64,000 nt of DNA, from contig NZ_LT630004.1 of assembly GCF_900111815.1 (NCBI RefSeq), positions 2,923,423 to 2,987,422 on the forward strand. The letters run 5' to 3'. Position 1 is the stretch's first letter. Each line of letters begins with the position of its first letter. Below, piece after piece: positions 57,060-64,000 of this stretch. This stretch comes from Bacillus massilinigeriensis. GTDB taxonomy: Bacteria > Bacillota > Bacilli > Bacillales > Cytobacillaceae. A program made the position numbers and the translations under genes. Under the pieces are notes generated by a model, which was not told the DNA's origin, did not search any database, and worked only from the letters and a program-made list of their open reading frames with translations.

Positions 57060-58010
57060 CTATTTTACGTATGCTTTTACAGGATAGTGATCAGAATAAT
57101 CATTATACTCATAGATTGCCTTCCACGTTGGAGACTTTGGAGTGATCGTTTCATTTACGAATGGACTTGGTTGTTTATGGTCTTTTTCGACAAATATATA
57201 ATCTAAATGCTGTGGCGCATAATCAGGGTATTTGTAACCTGTAATGCTGTTCGTTTCCGGGTCCCAAGTTGAGGTATGTCCTAAATATTCGGCAGGCGGG
57301 TTGACATTCAATGTTGATAACATGCTATTGTACTCTGTTGTGTCATTTTTTATTACATTAAAGTCACCGCCAATAAATATTACTTCCTCTTTAGGAATGT
57401 TTTTACTTTTTATGAAGTCGTTGAGTTCTTGAAACTGTGTATGACGAATTTTGGCTCCTTCACCTTGATGACACCCAGTATCTTCTGCTTGAGCGTGAGT
57501 ACTGATAAGATGGTAGAATTTATCTTCTTTTTGTACTTTCGCATAGACAAATCCTTTATTGGCATAATAATCTGCACCACAGCCATTCGCGTAAACGTGC
57601 TGTATTTTCTCCACGATTGGCCATTTACTGACAATTGCTACACCGCCATCTTCTGGTACTACATTCGAATAACTTCCTCTCGTTTCATCCCATCCAGTCT
57701 TCGAACGGCCAAGCACTGGCGTTTGATATGGATATTCGTTAGATAAGTTCTTTAAGAGTATGTCCGAATTTCCGTTGTCAAAAAGCTCATTTAAGAGGAG
57801 AGCATCATGTCCCTTGAAGTAATCTGCGTTACTCATATATTTTGTACGTTCGTCCTGACCCCAAGATGAAACTAATTTAGGCAATAAAAACACATTATGT
57901 TGCAATAGTTTAAAATCGTTTGGATAATTCTCCGCAGCTTGTGAAGGCTTCAGCGGGATGGAAACCCCTAATAATAGAGTCATCGTCAATACTAATAAAC
58001 ATTTTTTCAT
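57060..58010 (-). CDS. Secreted sphingomyelinase-like phosphodiesterase
   Basis: Endonuclease/exonuclease/phosphatase-fold enzyme, closest by pattern to bacterial neutral sphingomyelinase (B. cereus Sph, staphylococcal beta-toxin). Signal peptide (about 1-26, KKCLLVLTMTLLLGVSIPL ... SQA), metal Glu in LLLNELFDNG, STHAQAED, GGDFNVI and catalytic His in YSDHYPVKAY. ATG at 58010 with GGTGA upstream; an earlier ATG at 58025 has a poor site. 316 residues. Activity on sphingomyelin versus other phospholipids is unproven. No PlcR box was found. Confidence 0.9.
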   Translation of the reverse strand: MKKCLLVLTMTLLLGVSIPLKPSQAAENYPNDFKLLQHNVFLLPKLVSSWGQDERTKYMSNADYFKGHDALLLNELFDNGNSDILLKNLSNEYPYQTPVLGRSKTGWDETRGSYSNVVPEDGGVAIVSKWPIVEKIQHVYANGCGADYYANKGFVYAKVQKEDKFYHLISTHAQAEDTGCHQGEGAKIRHTQFQELNDFIKSKNIPKEEVIFIGGDFNVIKNDTTEYNSMLSTLNVNPPAEYLGHTSTWDPETNSITGYKYPDYAPQHLDYIFVEKDHKQPSPFVNETITPKSPTWKAIYEYNDYSDHYPVKAYVK

Positions 58011-58183
58011 CAAAGTAATCACCATCCTGTTGTTTTAGACATCTGAAATTTTTCACAAAATCTAAACTTCACTCGGTATTCATTCATGAACTAATGACTA
58101 TCCTTTTCTCGCCAAGAACTAAAGCAAAAACAATAAACGAAGATCCCTTTCTTAACTGATATTCATATCCTCCTTTATTTTTT

Positions 58184-58214
58184 AATTTTCAAGGTTCTAT
58201 GAATCTTGAAAATT
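58184..58214 (-). other. Hairpin and orphan ribosome binding site upstream of the sphingomyelinase gene
   Basis: AATTTTCAAG pairs with CTTGAAAATT around an 11-nt loop. Just downstream (minus strand) is AAAGGAGG and then ATGAATATCAGTTAA, a four-codon frame. The gap 58026-58400 contains no other gene; the hairpin and mini-ORF may be a leader or a relic. Confidence 0.4.
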
Positions 58215-58400
58215 TATAAATGACAATAGATGTTTGACCAAAATTATCGTAACAAACTAGTATTAGTATTTTTATGAATCATTATTATTTTTTTGTAAAA
58301 CAATGTTAACAATAGAAAGACTCTCAAGAAGGCACGGCGTTCAACAACCACTGATAAGGCTTGACTTAGAATCTCTTGGCCGTTCCGTATGCTTTGAGAC

Positions 58401-58442
58401 AAAAAAAGAAACCTTGAAAGGCATTTAGCAAATCAAGGTTTT
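58401..58442 (-). terminator. Cassette terminator 1 (repeated hairpin)
   Basis: AACCTTGA and TCAAGGTT arms with a loop containing AAATGCCTT, then TTTCTTTTTTTG on the minus strand. The same hairpin follows each of the four immunity genes (58401, 59769, 60979, 62655). Confidence 0.9.
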
Positions 58443-58447
58443 ATTAA

Positions 58448-58696
58448 TTATTTATTAGAATATTTCTTAATCCAATCTTTAATGTCTTGTTCTACGTGTA
58501 AATATTCTTCTGGACTATCTTTTAAATCAACACCAGAAACTACCTGAAGAAAATCCCACACTATATCATCTACGATATTTGGTTCATCCTGCATTACATA
58601 TTCTGACGCCCAATCCGCTACATCTTCTCTTGAAAGTTTTCCTTGTAAAATCATATTTAATTTATTTATTATCTCTTCTTTTGTTGGCTGACCCAT
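58448..58696 (-). CDS. Probable immunity protein of cassette A
   Basis: 82 residues from an ATG at 58696 (GTGGTGA upstream), starting 4 bp after the toxin stop. Small acidic helical protein (REDVADWASEYVMQDEPNIV, then DWIKKYSNK). Family not named with confidence. Its position after a toxin tip and before the shared terminator is the basis for the immunity call. A longer frame to 58759 overlaps the toxin gene and is rejected. Confidence 0.7.
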   Translation of the reverse strand: MGQPTKEEIINKLNMILQGKLSREDVADWASEYVMQDEPNIVDDIVWDFLQVVSGVDLKDSPEEYLHVEQDIKDWIKKYSNK

Positions 58697-58700
58697 TTTT

Positions 58701-59282
58701 TCACCACTTTCCGATATAATTTCTACTACCATCAAATCGGTAATGAACTTTTGAACCACCTGTAAATTTAACGTCAGGTCTAACTTGCCTAATCATTCCA
58801 TTATGGTCTAAAGTTTCATGCCATGTTCTTTTTAGACCTGTTGCAGGGTTCCATTCTCTAACTACTCTTCTCCCTGCCATTTCACCAGCTTTTGAAGCGG
58901 GGGTCATCTCACCGTAGTATCTAATTCTTCCATCTGATAGTTCTCTTACTCCAGCTTTACCATACTTTTCACTTTGCTGATAATGAGTTTTTAATTTATC
59001 AAATTGAGCAGCACTATGTGCAGGATTACCTTCACCCTTATTACCAGCAAACTTCTGCAAATCCATCTTTACCAGTGACTTTTGTTTAGGTGGATCGAGG
59101 CTGTCTAAGTTTCCTGCTCTACTTGGATTTCCTGCCCGCTTCTCTATCCTCGTTTGGGTTTGCCTTCTTGGCTGCTGGGCTCGCTTGGCCACTTTCGGCT
59201 TTGCTTTCTTCGTTGTCCGGATTACTTTGGCGGCTGAGCGGCTTTCTTTTCTCGGACTGCTCTTTATGGATCTTGCCGGCAC
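58701..59282 (-). CDS. RHS-type orphan toxin tip, cassette A
   Basis: C-terminal toxin cassette. The basic pre-toxin segment (PARSIKSSPRKESRSAAKVI to KSLVKMDLQKFAGNKG) is nearly identical in all four cassettes; after it comes a unique tip of about 105 residues with RIRYYGEMTPASKAGEMAG, TWHETLDHNGMIRQVRP and a C-terminal RFDGSRNYIGKW. The tip looks like a small nuclease-type RHS toxin but I cannot name its family. The open frame continues upstream to a TGA at 59520; no ATG with a good site is present, and the GTG at 59282 is only a nominal start. Probably silent unless recombined onto a full-length RHS gene. Confidence 0.75.
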   Translation of the reverse strand: MPARSIKSSPRKESRSAAKVIRTTKKAKPKVAKRAQQPRRQTQTRIEKRAGNPSRAGNLDSLDPPKQKSLVKMDLQKFAGNKGEGNPAHSAAQFDKLKTHYQQSEKYGKAGVRELSDGRIRYYGEMTPASKAGEMAGRRVVREWNPATGLKRTWHETLDHNGMIRQVRPDVKFTGGSKVHYRFDGSRNYIGKW

Positions 59283-59573
59283 TGTTTTCGGCCTCTTGTA
59301 TACCTTTGCGGCTACACGCTTGGCTGTTGAACGGTATGTCTTTTTAGAGACTATCTTGACCGTCCTGTATGCCTTGACTACCCTTGAGGTTCCTTTGTAG
59401 GCTGCCTTTGATGCTTTTTTAATCCCTTTTTTGAGCTTCTTTAGCCACTTTGGCGCTAGGCCATCCGGGTCGATGTTATTAACAGGGTCACCTTCGGCAT
59501 ACAGGTAACGGTTTCTCCATCAAATAAACCTTCGCTTTTTCTACTTTAACATTACAAGCTTTGTCATTCTCGT
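59283..59573 (-). other. RHS-core relic and pre-toxin start of cassette A
   Basis: Translates in frame with the toxin as RNRYLYAEGDPVNNIDPDG, the closing motif of an RHS core, then KWLKKLKKGIKKASKAAY. A TGA at 59520-59522 closes it. Compared with cassettes C and D it lacks exactly 141 bp between two copies of AAGGCAGCCTAC. The outermost about 50 bp (to about 59573) is shared with cassette C. From 59574 to 59768 nothing was recognised. Confidence 0.8.
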
Positions 59574-59768
59574 GTGTTCGTTGCCTTTCCATGCCATAAC
59601 CACCCTTGCCATGTAAAATGTCATCTCGCCTAATTCTCGTTATCATCACGTAATCCGAGTATTAAACAAAACTCCATGACGGTACTACCTTCAAGGAGTC
59701 TCTATTTTCAAACAATTCATTTTCATATTGTCCCACTCAAATATTAGCTAATTATTGTAAAATATAGT

Positions 59769-59803
59769 AAAAAACCTTGAAAGGCATTTAGCCAATCAAG
59801 GTT
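59769..59803 (-). terminator. Cassette terminator 2 (repeated hairpin)
   Basis: Same AACCTTGA/TCAAGGTT hairpin as terminator 1, followed by TTTTTTAC on the minus strand, 70 bp after the cassette B immunity gene. Confidence 0.9.
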
Positions 59804-59872
59804 ATAGAATTCATTTAAACTTTTTAATATCTTTTATGTGCCTTATGGAAACCTCTGTAATCAAACTTTCAA

Positions 59873-60220
59873 TTAGCTGTTACTTTCTTCTTCTATGAAT
59901 TCTAAAAACGAATCTTGCAGTTCTCCTTCTGTATCAATAGAATCAAGGAGTAATTTAGGTTCTAACGAACAATCCTTTAAAGTTGAACTTCCATCGATTA
60001 CTCCTAGCATGTTTGATATAGTATCAATCATGATTTGTTCGATTATCCTCATTAATGTATCTTTATTTTCGTCAGTTAAACTGTCGTAAAAACCAATAGC
60101 TTTTTTCCAATACTCATCTGTCTTAGGAGTAACATTCGTTGTTTCGCACAAGTCTTTATATAGTTGAAGGTTCTCTTTAACAATAGACTCATAAAGCGAT
60201 TTAACAAAAATATCATTCAT
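59873..60220 (-). CDS. Probable immunity protein of cassette B
   Basis: 115 residues, acidic and helical (NDIFVKSLYESIVKENLQLY, then LKDCSLEPKLLLDSID and EFIEEESNS). It begins 1 bp after the toxin B stop. Family not recognised; assigned by position. Confidence 0.72.
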   Translation of the reverse strand: MNDIFVKSLYESIVKENLQLYKDLCETTNVTPKTDEYWKKAIGFYDSLTDENKDTLMRIIEQIMIDTISNMLGVIDGSSTLKDCSLEPKLLLDSIDTEGELQDSFLEFIEEESNS

Positions 60221-60221
60221 T

Positions 60222-60974
60222 TTATTTCCTCATTTCTGGATACATATTTTTGTTTAATTCAATAAGTTCTTTTAAAGCAGAATTTGGTATGTCATCATAG
60301 ACTCTTCTTAGTTCCATAATATCCCTTGCTAATAGCTGTCTAGGATTCTCTATTCCTTTGGTACTTCTTGAAACTATACCATTAGGGCCTTTTATTGTAT
60401 GACCAACCTTTGGAACATTTATTGCAGGAGCAGTATCTGGATTATAATTATTCACTAATTTCTTCATTACTGCCTTCTGCCCTGCATGATGGGCATCAAG
60501 TCCTTCTACTCCTTTAATATCTTTATATGCTCCAACTTGATATTTACCCGCATCCTTATTACCAGCAAACTTCTGCAAATCCATCTTTACCAGTGACTTT
60601 TGTTTAGGCGGATCGAGGCTGTCTAAGTTTCCTGCGCTATTTGAATTTCCTGCCCGCTTCTCTATCCTCGTTTGGGTTTTCCTTCTCGGCTGCTGGGCTC
60701 GCTTAGCCACTTTCGGCTTTGCTTTCTTCGTTGTCCGGATTACTTTGGCGGCTGAGCGGCTTTCTTTTCTCGGACTGCTCTTAATGGATCTTGCCGGCAC
60801 TGTTTTCGGCCTCTTGTATACCTTTGCCGCTACACGCTTGGCTGTTGAACGGTATGTCTTCTTGGAGACTCTCTTGACCGGCCTGTATGCCTTGACTGCC
60901 CTTGAGGTTCCTTTGTAGGCTGCCTTAGCTAGCTTGGAAACTACCCCTCCTCCAGGAATGAAGTTCGAGGCGAT
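60222..60974 (-). CDS. RHS-type orphan toxin tip, cassette B, probable HNH-like nuclease
   Basis: Shared segment from IASNFIPGGGVVSKLAKAAY to MDLQKFAGNK, then a unique 95-residue tip with GLDAHHAGQKAVMKKLV, APAINVPKVGHT and RQLLARDIMELRRVY. The DAHH and GHT histidines suggest an HNH/His-Me finger nuclease (pattern inference). There is no RHS-core part: homology stops at 60974, only 4 bp from terminator 3, and the only upstream start (a TTG at 61004) lies inside that terminator stem. So the gene has no plausible start and is probably silent. Confidence 0.75.
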   Translation of the reverse strand: MASNFIPGGGVVSKLAKAAYKGTSRAVKAYRPVKRVSKKTYRSTAKRVAAKVYKRPKTVPARSIKSSPRKESRSAAKVIRTTKKAKPKVAKRAQQPRRKTQTRIEKRAGNSNSAGNLDSLDPPKQKSLVKMDLQKFAGNKDAGKYQVGAYKDIKGVEGLDAHHAGQKAVMKKLVNNYNPDTAPAINVPKVGHTIKGPNGIVSRSTKGIENPRQLLARDIMELRRVYDDIPNSALKELIELNKNMYPEMRK

Positions 60975-60978
60975 AATA

Positions 60979-61012
60979 TAAAACCTTGAAAGGCATATAG
61001 CCAATCAAGGTT
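60979..61012 (-). terminator. Cassette terminator 3 (repeated hairpin)
   Basis: Same hairpin (AACCTTGA/TCAAGGTT), then TTTTATATTAT on the minus strand, 14 bp after immunity gene C and abutting cassette B. Confidence 0.9.
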
Positions 61013-61025
61013 CTCATACTTTTCC

Positions 61026-61523
61026 TTATGAAAGTCCCCAAACACTTAACTCATAAAAATATTCAGTTCGTTCAATACACAAACCAAAATTAAAATCTTC
61101 TGCAACTAAGATGAAATCTCCATATCCATCTGAAAACTTTGTTAACTCAATGATTTTATTTAAGTGACTAAATACTTCATTAACATTAACCAACACTGCT
61201 TCTATTTCTTTTTCTCTAAAAAACAATAGCCTACCTTGTTTTTGTATGGCTCCGATATTATCAATAATCTCATTTAACAAATGTATTGATTTTTGAATAT
61301 GTTCTTTATAGCTATCTCCTTGTAATTGAATCTTACTTTCCCTTGTGTTAAGTAACGAAAACACATTCTTACAAAATAAATCATTATCTTCAATATCTAA
61401 AAAAGGTTCCTCTGTAAGATTCATGAAGTTTATTTCTTTTACCAAATTCTTTCTTCTACTTTGTCTTTTTAACAGCTCCATTTTTGTTTTTCTTTCGTCA
61501 CTCAAATTAATCACCTTTCTCAT
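61026..61523 (-). CDS. Probable immunity protein of cassette C
   Basis: 165 residues, helical and acidic after a basic head (LKRQSRRKNLVKEINFM). ATG overlaps the toxin C stop (ATGA, 61520-61523), showing tight coupling. Family not named; assigned by position. Confidence 0.72.
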   Translation of the reverse strand: MRKVINLSDERKTKMELLKRQSRRKNLVKEINFMNLTEEPFLDIEDNDLFCKNVFSLLNTRESKIQLQGDSYKEHIQKSIHLLNEIIDNIGAIQKQGRLLFFREKEIEAVLVNVNEVFSHLNKIIELTKFSDGYGDFILVAEDFNFGLCIERTEYFYELSVWGLS

Positions 61524-62236
61524 GGTCGACCCTTCTTTTTATAACCAACAAAATCTTCCGGGGAATGTCCAGGATACTGATTATATCTTCCTTTTTCCAA
61601 TGGGCTTCCCTTTAAATCGTCAGCACCATGAAAGTGAGGACCTCTCCCGAATTTATCCTCTCGGTGCTCTATAATATATTTTTTCTTGCCATCTACTTCA
61701 AATTCATATACTCTTCTATTTTCAGTTGTTCCATCATAAACATCGACAGGTTTCTTTTGCTGAGTAGAGTTAGGTATTCCCGCCCTTCTCTTTGCATCCC
61801 TAAATGCTCCATTTTTCGTTAATACCTTATCAATTTCATCCGTACCCTTATTACCAGCAAACTTCTGCAAATCCATCTTTACCAGTGACTTTTGTTTAGG
61901 CGGATCGAGGCTGTCTAAGTTTCCTGCTTTATTTGAATTTCCTGCCCGCTTCTCTATCCTCGTTTGGGTTTGCCTTCTTGGCTGCTGGGCTCGCTTGGCC
62001 ACTTTCGGCTTTGCTTTCTTCGTTGTCCGGATTACTTTGGCGGCTGAGCGGCTTTCTTTTCTCGGACTGCTCTTAATGGATCTTGCCGGCACTGTTTTCG
62101 GCCTCTTGTATACCTTTGCGGCTACACGCTTGGCTGTTGAACGGTATGTCTTCTTGGAGACTCTCTTGACCGTCCTATATGCCTTGACTGCCCTTGAGGT
62201 TCCTTTGTAGGCTGCCTTAGCTAGCTTGGAAACCAC
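61520..62236 (-). CDS. RHS-type orphan toxin tip, cassette C
   Basis: Shared pre-toxin segment (VSKLAKAAYKGTSRAVKAYR to MDLQKFAGNKG) and a unique 108-residue tip with NGAFRDAKRRAGIPNSTQQ, RRVYEFEVDGKKKYIIEH, and GPHFHGADDLKGSP followed by YNQYPGHSPEDFVGYKKK. The His pairs suggest a nuclease active site (inference). The open frame continues upstream through the RHS-core relic to a TAG at 62492. The GTG at 62236 is a nominal start without proper spacing. Confidence 0.75.
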   Translation of the reverse strand: MVSKLAKAAYKGTSRAVKAYRTVKRVSKKTYRSTAKRVAAKVYKRPKTVPARSIKSSPRKESRSAAKVIRTTKKAKPKVAKRAQQPRRQTQTRIEKRAGNSNKAGNLDSLDPPKQKSLVKMDLQKFAGNKGTDEIDKVLTKNGAFRDAKRRAGIPNSTQQKKPVDVYDGTTENRRVYEFEVDGKKKYIIEHREDKFGRGPHFHGADDLKGSPLEKGRYNQYPGHSPEDFVGYKKKGRP

Positions 62237-62524
62237 CCCTCCTCCAGGAATGAAGTTCGAGGCGATGAAGACAGCTGCACCCGCTTTTTGGTACCACTTC
62301 GTCTTCTTGCTCCTAATCGTTCGGATATCATCTCCGATGGCATAATTGTAGGCTGCCTTTGATGCTTTTTTAATCCCTTTCTTGAGCTTCTTTAGCCACT
62401 TCGGCGCTAGGCCATCCGGGTCGATGTTATTTACAGGGTCACCTTCAGCATACAGGTAACGGTTTCTCCACCAAATAAACCTTCGCTTTTTCTACTTTAA
62501 CATTACAAGCTTTGTCATTCTCGT
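62237..62524 (-). other. RHS-core relic and pre-toxin start of cassette C
   Basis: In frame with toxin C: RNRYLYAEGDPVNNIDPDG, then LAPKWLKKLKKGIKKASKAA, YNYAIGDDIRTIRSKKTKW and YQKAGAAVFIASNFIPGGG. Closed by TAG at 62492-62494. The outer about 30 bp is shared with cassette A, then similarity stops at about 62524. 62525-62654 is A+T-rich with nothing recognised. Confidence 0.82.
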
Positions 62525-62654
62525 ATTTAAACGTACTTGAGTAGTATGTATGATGATTATTTTAAAATTTATATCAACCATTCTAGTATGTTTGCTAACC
62601 ATCAAGGTTTTTCATTTAAGAGTCATATTGCCTTTTAACCGCAGTGGCCTTAAA

Positions 62655-62691
62655 TTAAAAAACCTTGAAAGGCATTAAGCCAATCAAGGTT
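62655..62691 (-). terminator. Cassette terminator 4 (repeated hairpin)
   Basis: Same hairpin (AACCTTGA/TCAAGGTT), then TTTTTTAATTT on the minus strand, 10 bp after immunity gene D. Confidence 0.9.
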
Positions 62692-62700
62692 AAATCTATT

Positions 62701-63096
62701 TTAATTAAATCCTACTCTTACTTCACCATCATGAAATATTTCAATAACATACCCTGTAGATGGCGAAAATATCCATGTATCGAAACTTACAGCAGTAACA
62801 TCATCTATAACTTTAAATACTTTATCTAAAGTAGACTGAATAATAGGTAAAGTCCCTTCGTCCCAAATTATATAAACAACCTTACTGTATTCATCCATGT
62901 TTTGGTCTAAAAAAGATATTATCTCATTGACTGTATTCACTTCAGCATGATTAGACATTTTCTCCCATTCAATACGCCCCCACTTAGCAAATGGAAATGA
63001 ACTTTCAAAATCACTTAATATTTGCTCACTATTATTATCAGAAAAGACATGTACATCCTCGCCTAGTGCTTCAATACACTCATCAAATAAACTCAT
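62701..63096 (-). CDS. Probable immunity protein of cassette D
   Basis: 131 residues, strongly acidic, alpha/beta pattern (FPFAKWGRIEWEKMSNHAEV, VVYIIWDEGTLPIIQ, TAVSFDTWIFSPSTGYVIEI). It resembles a class of immunity proteins I recall beside Bacillus RHS/LXG toxins but cannot name. Starts 11 bp after the toxin D stop. Confidence 0.78.
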   Translation of the reverse strand: MSLFDECIEALGEDVHVFSDNNSEQILSDFESSFPFAKWGRIEWEKMSNHAEVNTVNEIISFLDQNMDEYSKVVYIIWDEGTLPIIQSTLDKVFKVIDDVTAVSFDTWIFSPSTGYVIEIFHDGEVRVGFN

Positions 63097-63107
63097 CTAA
63101 AGTCCCC

Positions 63108-64000
63108 TTATCTATTCAAATGTTTTAATAAAGATTTAAAGGTGCTTTCGTTGCCCTCAAATGGGATAGCGATTTTTTTAGCATTAGCCCCTTTACCATT
63201 ACGAAAATCTTCAATATTTATATGCGTACCCTTATTAGGGTCATAATCTAATCTCCACCTTACTTTTCCGTCAGCAGACTGCCTACCAACAACTTGACCA
63301 TATCCATCACTTGACTTAAGCGTACCTGTATATGGCTGTGAGTTTGATCCTAAATCTCCAGCTAGGTCTAGTGCCTTGTTTCTAGCTTGTTCATATGTTT
63401 TGACCTTATCTAATACTTGTTCTCCTTTTCCTATACCCTGACCAGCAAACTTCTGCAAATCCATCTTTACCAGTGACTTTTGTTTAGGCGGATCGAGGCT
63501 GTCTAAGTTTCCTACTTTATTTGAATTTCCTGCCCGCTTCTCTATCCTCGTTTGGGTTTTCCTTCTTGGCTGCTGGGCTCGCTTGGCCACTTTCGGCTTT
63601 GCTTTCTTCGTTGTCCGGATTACTTTGGCGGCTGAGCGGCTTTCTTTTCTCGGACTGCTCTTAATGGATCTTGCCGGCACTGTTTTCGGCCTCTTGTATA
63701 CCTTTGCGGCTACACGCTTGGCTGTTGAACGGTATGTCTTTTTAGAGACTATCTTGACCGTCCTGTATGCCTTGACTGCCTTTGAAGTTCCTTTGTAGGC
63801 TGCCTTAGCTAGCTTGGAAACTACCCCTCCTCCAGGAATGAAGTTCGAGGCGATGAAGACAGCTGCACCCGCTTTTTGGTACCACTTCGTCTTCTTGCTC
63901 CTAATCGTTCGGATATCATCTCCGATGGCATAATTATAGGCTGCCTTTGATGCTTTTTTAATCCCTTTTTTGAGCTTCTTTAGCCACTTCGGCGCTAGCT
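63108..64000 (-). CDS. RHS-type toxin C-terminus, cassette D (runs off the window)
   Basis: Open from the window edge to the stop at 63108 without interruption: LAPKWLKKLKKGIKKASKAA onward, shared pre-toxin segment, MDLQKFAG, then a unique 100-residue tip with KTYEQARNKALDLAGDLGSN, YGQVVGRQSADGKVRWRLDY, HINIEDFRNGKG and FKSLLKHLNR. The tip pattern fits an RNase-type (BECR-like) polymorphic toxin, an inference from memory. Because the frame is still open at 64000, this may be the true C-terminus of a full-length RHS/WapA-like protein or another orphan cassette. Confidence 0.8.
   Translation of the reverse strand, partial: LAPKWLKKLKKGIKKASKAAYNYAIGDDIRTIRSKKTKWYQKAGAAVFIASNFIPGGGVVSKLAKAAYKGTSKAVKAYRTVKIVSKKTYRSTAKRVAAKVYKRPKTVPARSIKSSPRKESRSAAKVIRTTKKAKPKVAKRAQQPRRKTQTRIEKRAGNSNKVGNLDSLDPPKQKSLVKMDLQKFAGQGIGKGEQVLDKVKTYEQARNKALDLAGDLGSNSQPYTGTLKSSDGYGQVVGRQSADGKVRWRLDYDPNKGTHINIEDFRNGKGANAKKIAIPFEGNESTFKSLLKHLNR

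Noticed and set aside
58026..58120. PlcR box upstream of the sphingomyelinase-like gene
   Set aside because: No TATGNANNNNTNCATA match found, so B. cereus-type virulence control is not supported.
60975..61004. TTG start for toxin B inside terminator 3
   Set aside because: The codon lies in the hairpin of the preceding terminator and has no ribosome binding site.

Overview
The window is a stretch of a Bacillaceae chromosome (endospore-forming Firmicute, probably Bacillus sensu lato or a Mesobacillus-like genus). This rests on near-complete synteny with the B. subtilis atp-glyA-ywl-prfA-rho-pyrG-rpoE-fadF-ywjD region, on sporulation genes (spoIIR, spo0F, a YhcN-like lipoprotein), and on GGAGG-type ribosome binding sites. 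No rRNA, tRNA, CRISPR array, insertion sequence or prophage was seen. Nearly every gene is on the minus strand, so upstream means higher coordinates.

Layout, left to right. 1-860: repeat array. 1029-2765: chemoreceptor. 2900-10256: complete F1Fo ATP synthase operon (atpZ, I, B, E, F, H, A, G, D, C). 10584-13019: Vpr-like secreted subtilisin. 13140-14140: second repeat family. 14266-18903: mnaA, upp, glyA, ywlG-like, rpiB. 19232-21075: a second chemoreceptor and the protein-arginine phosphatase ywlE. 21349-22395: a small plus-strand accessory block. 23359-25700: mntP, ywlC, ywlB-like, with a dense DnaA-box cluster at 25010-25293. 25850-34543: KGG-repeat stress protein, spoIIR, prmC, prfA, YhcN-like lipoprotein, tdk, rpmE, rho. 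34831-43084: glpX, murAB, fsa, fba, spo0F, ywjG, pyrG with its attenuator, rpoE. 43774-54574: a fatty or branched-chain acyl-CoA operon (fadF, thiolase, hydroxyacyl-CoA dehydrogenase, two acyl-CoA dehydrogenases, TetR, fused B12 mutase icmF). 54814-58010: cardiolipin synthase, uvsE, and a secreted sphingomyelinase-like enzyme. 58401-64000: four tandem RHS-type toxin-tip/immunity cassettes, the last running off the window.

Two things stand out. First, five intergenic loci carry arrays of short modules repeating every 21 bp, in two sequence families (core GGTTGAT or CCGTWGATAAA) within higher-order units of about 187, 219 or 330 bp. Unit lengths in one array change by exactly one 21-bp module, which is seven codons and also two helical turns. 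The two families share spacer fragments, so they look like one superfamily of intergenic element. Second, the right end is a polymorphic-toxin cassette bank: each cassette has a shared basic pre-toxin segment, a unique toxin tip, a unique immunity gene and the same terminator hairpin, giving homology on both sides for tip exchange. The intact RHS/WapA-like gene would lie beyond 64000.

Functionally, the core genes couple energy (ATP synthase), one-carbon and nucleotide supply (glyA, upp, tdk, pyrG), glycolysis and cell-wall precursors (fba, glpX, fsa, murAB, mnaA), translation and transcription termination (prfA, prmC, rpmE, rho, rpoE) and entry into sporulation (spo0F, spoIIR). The fadF-icmF operon supplies beta-oxidation and acyl-CoA isomerisation under apparent FadR-like and CcpA-like control.
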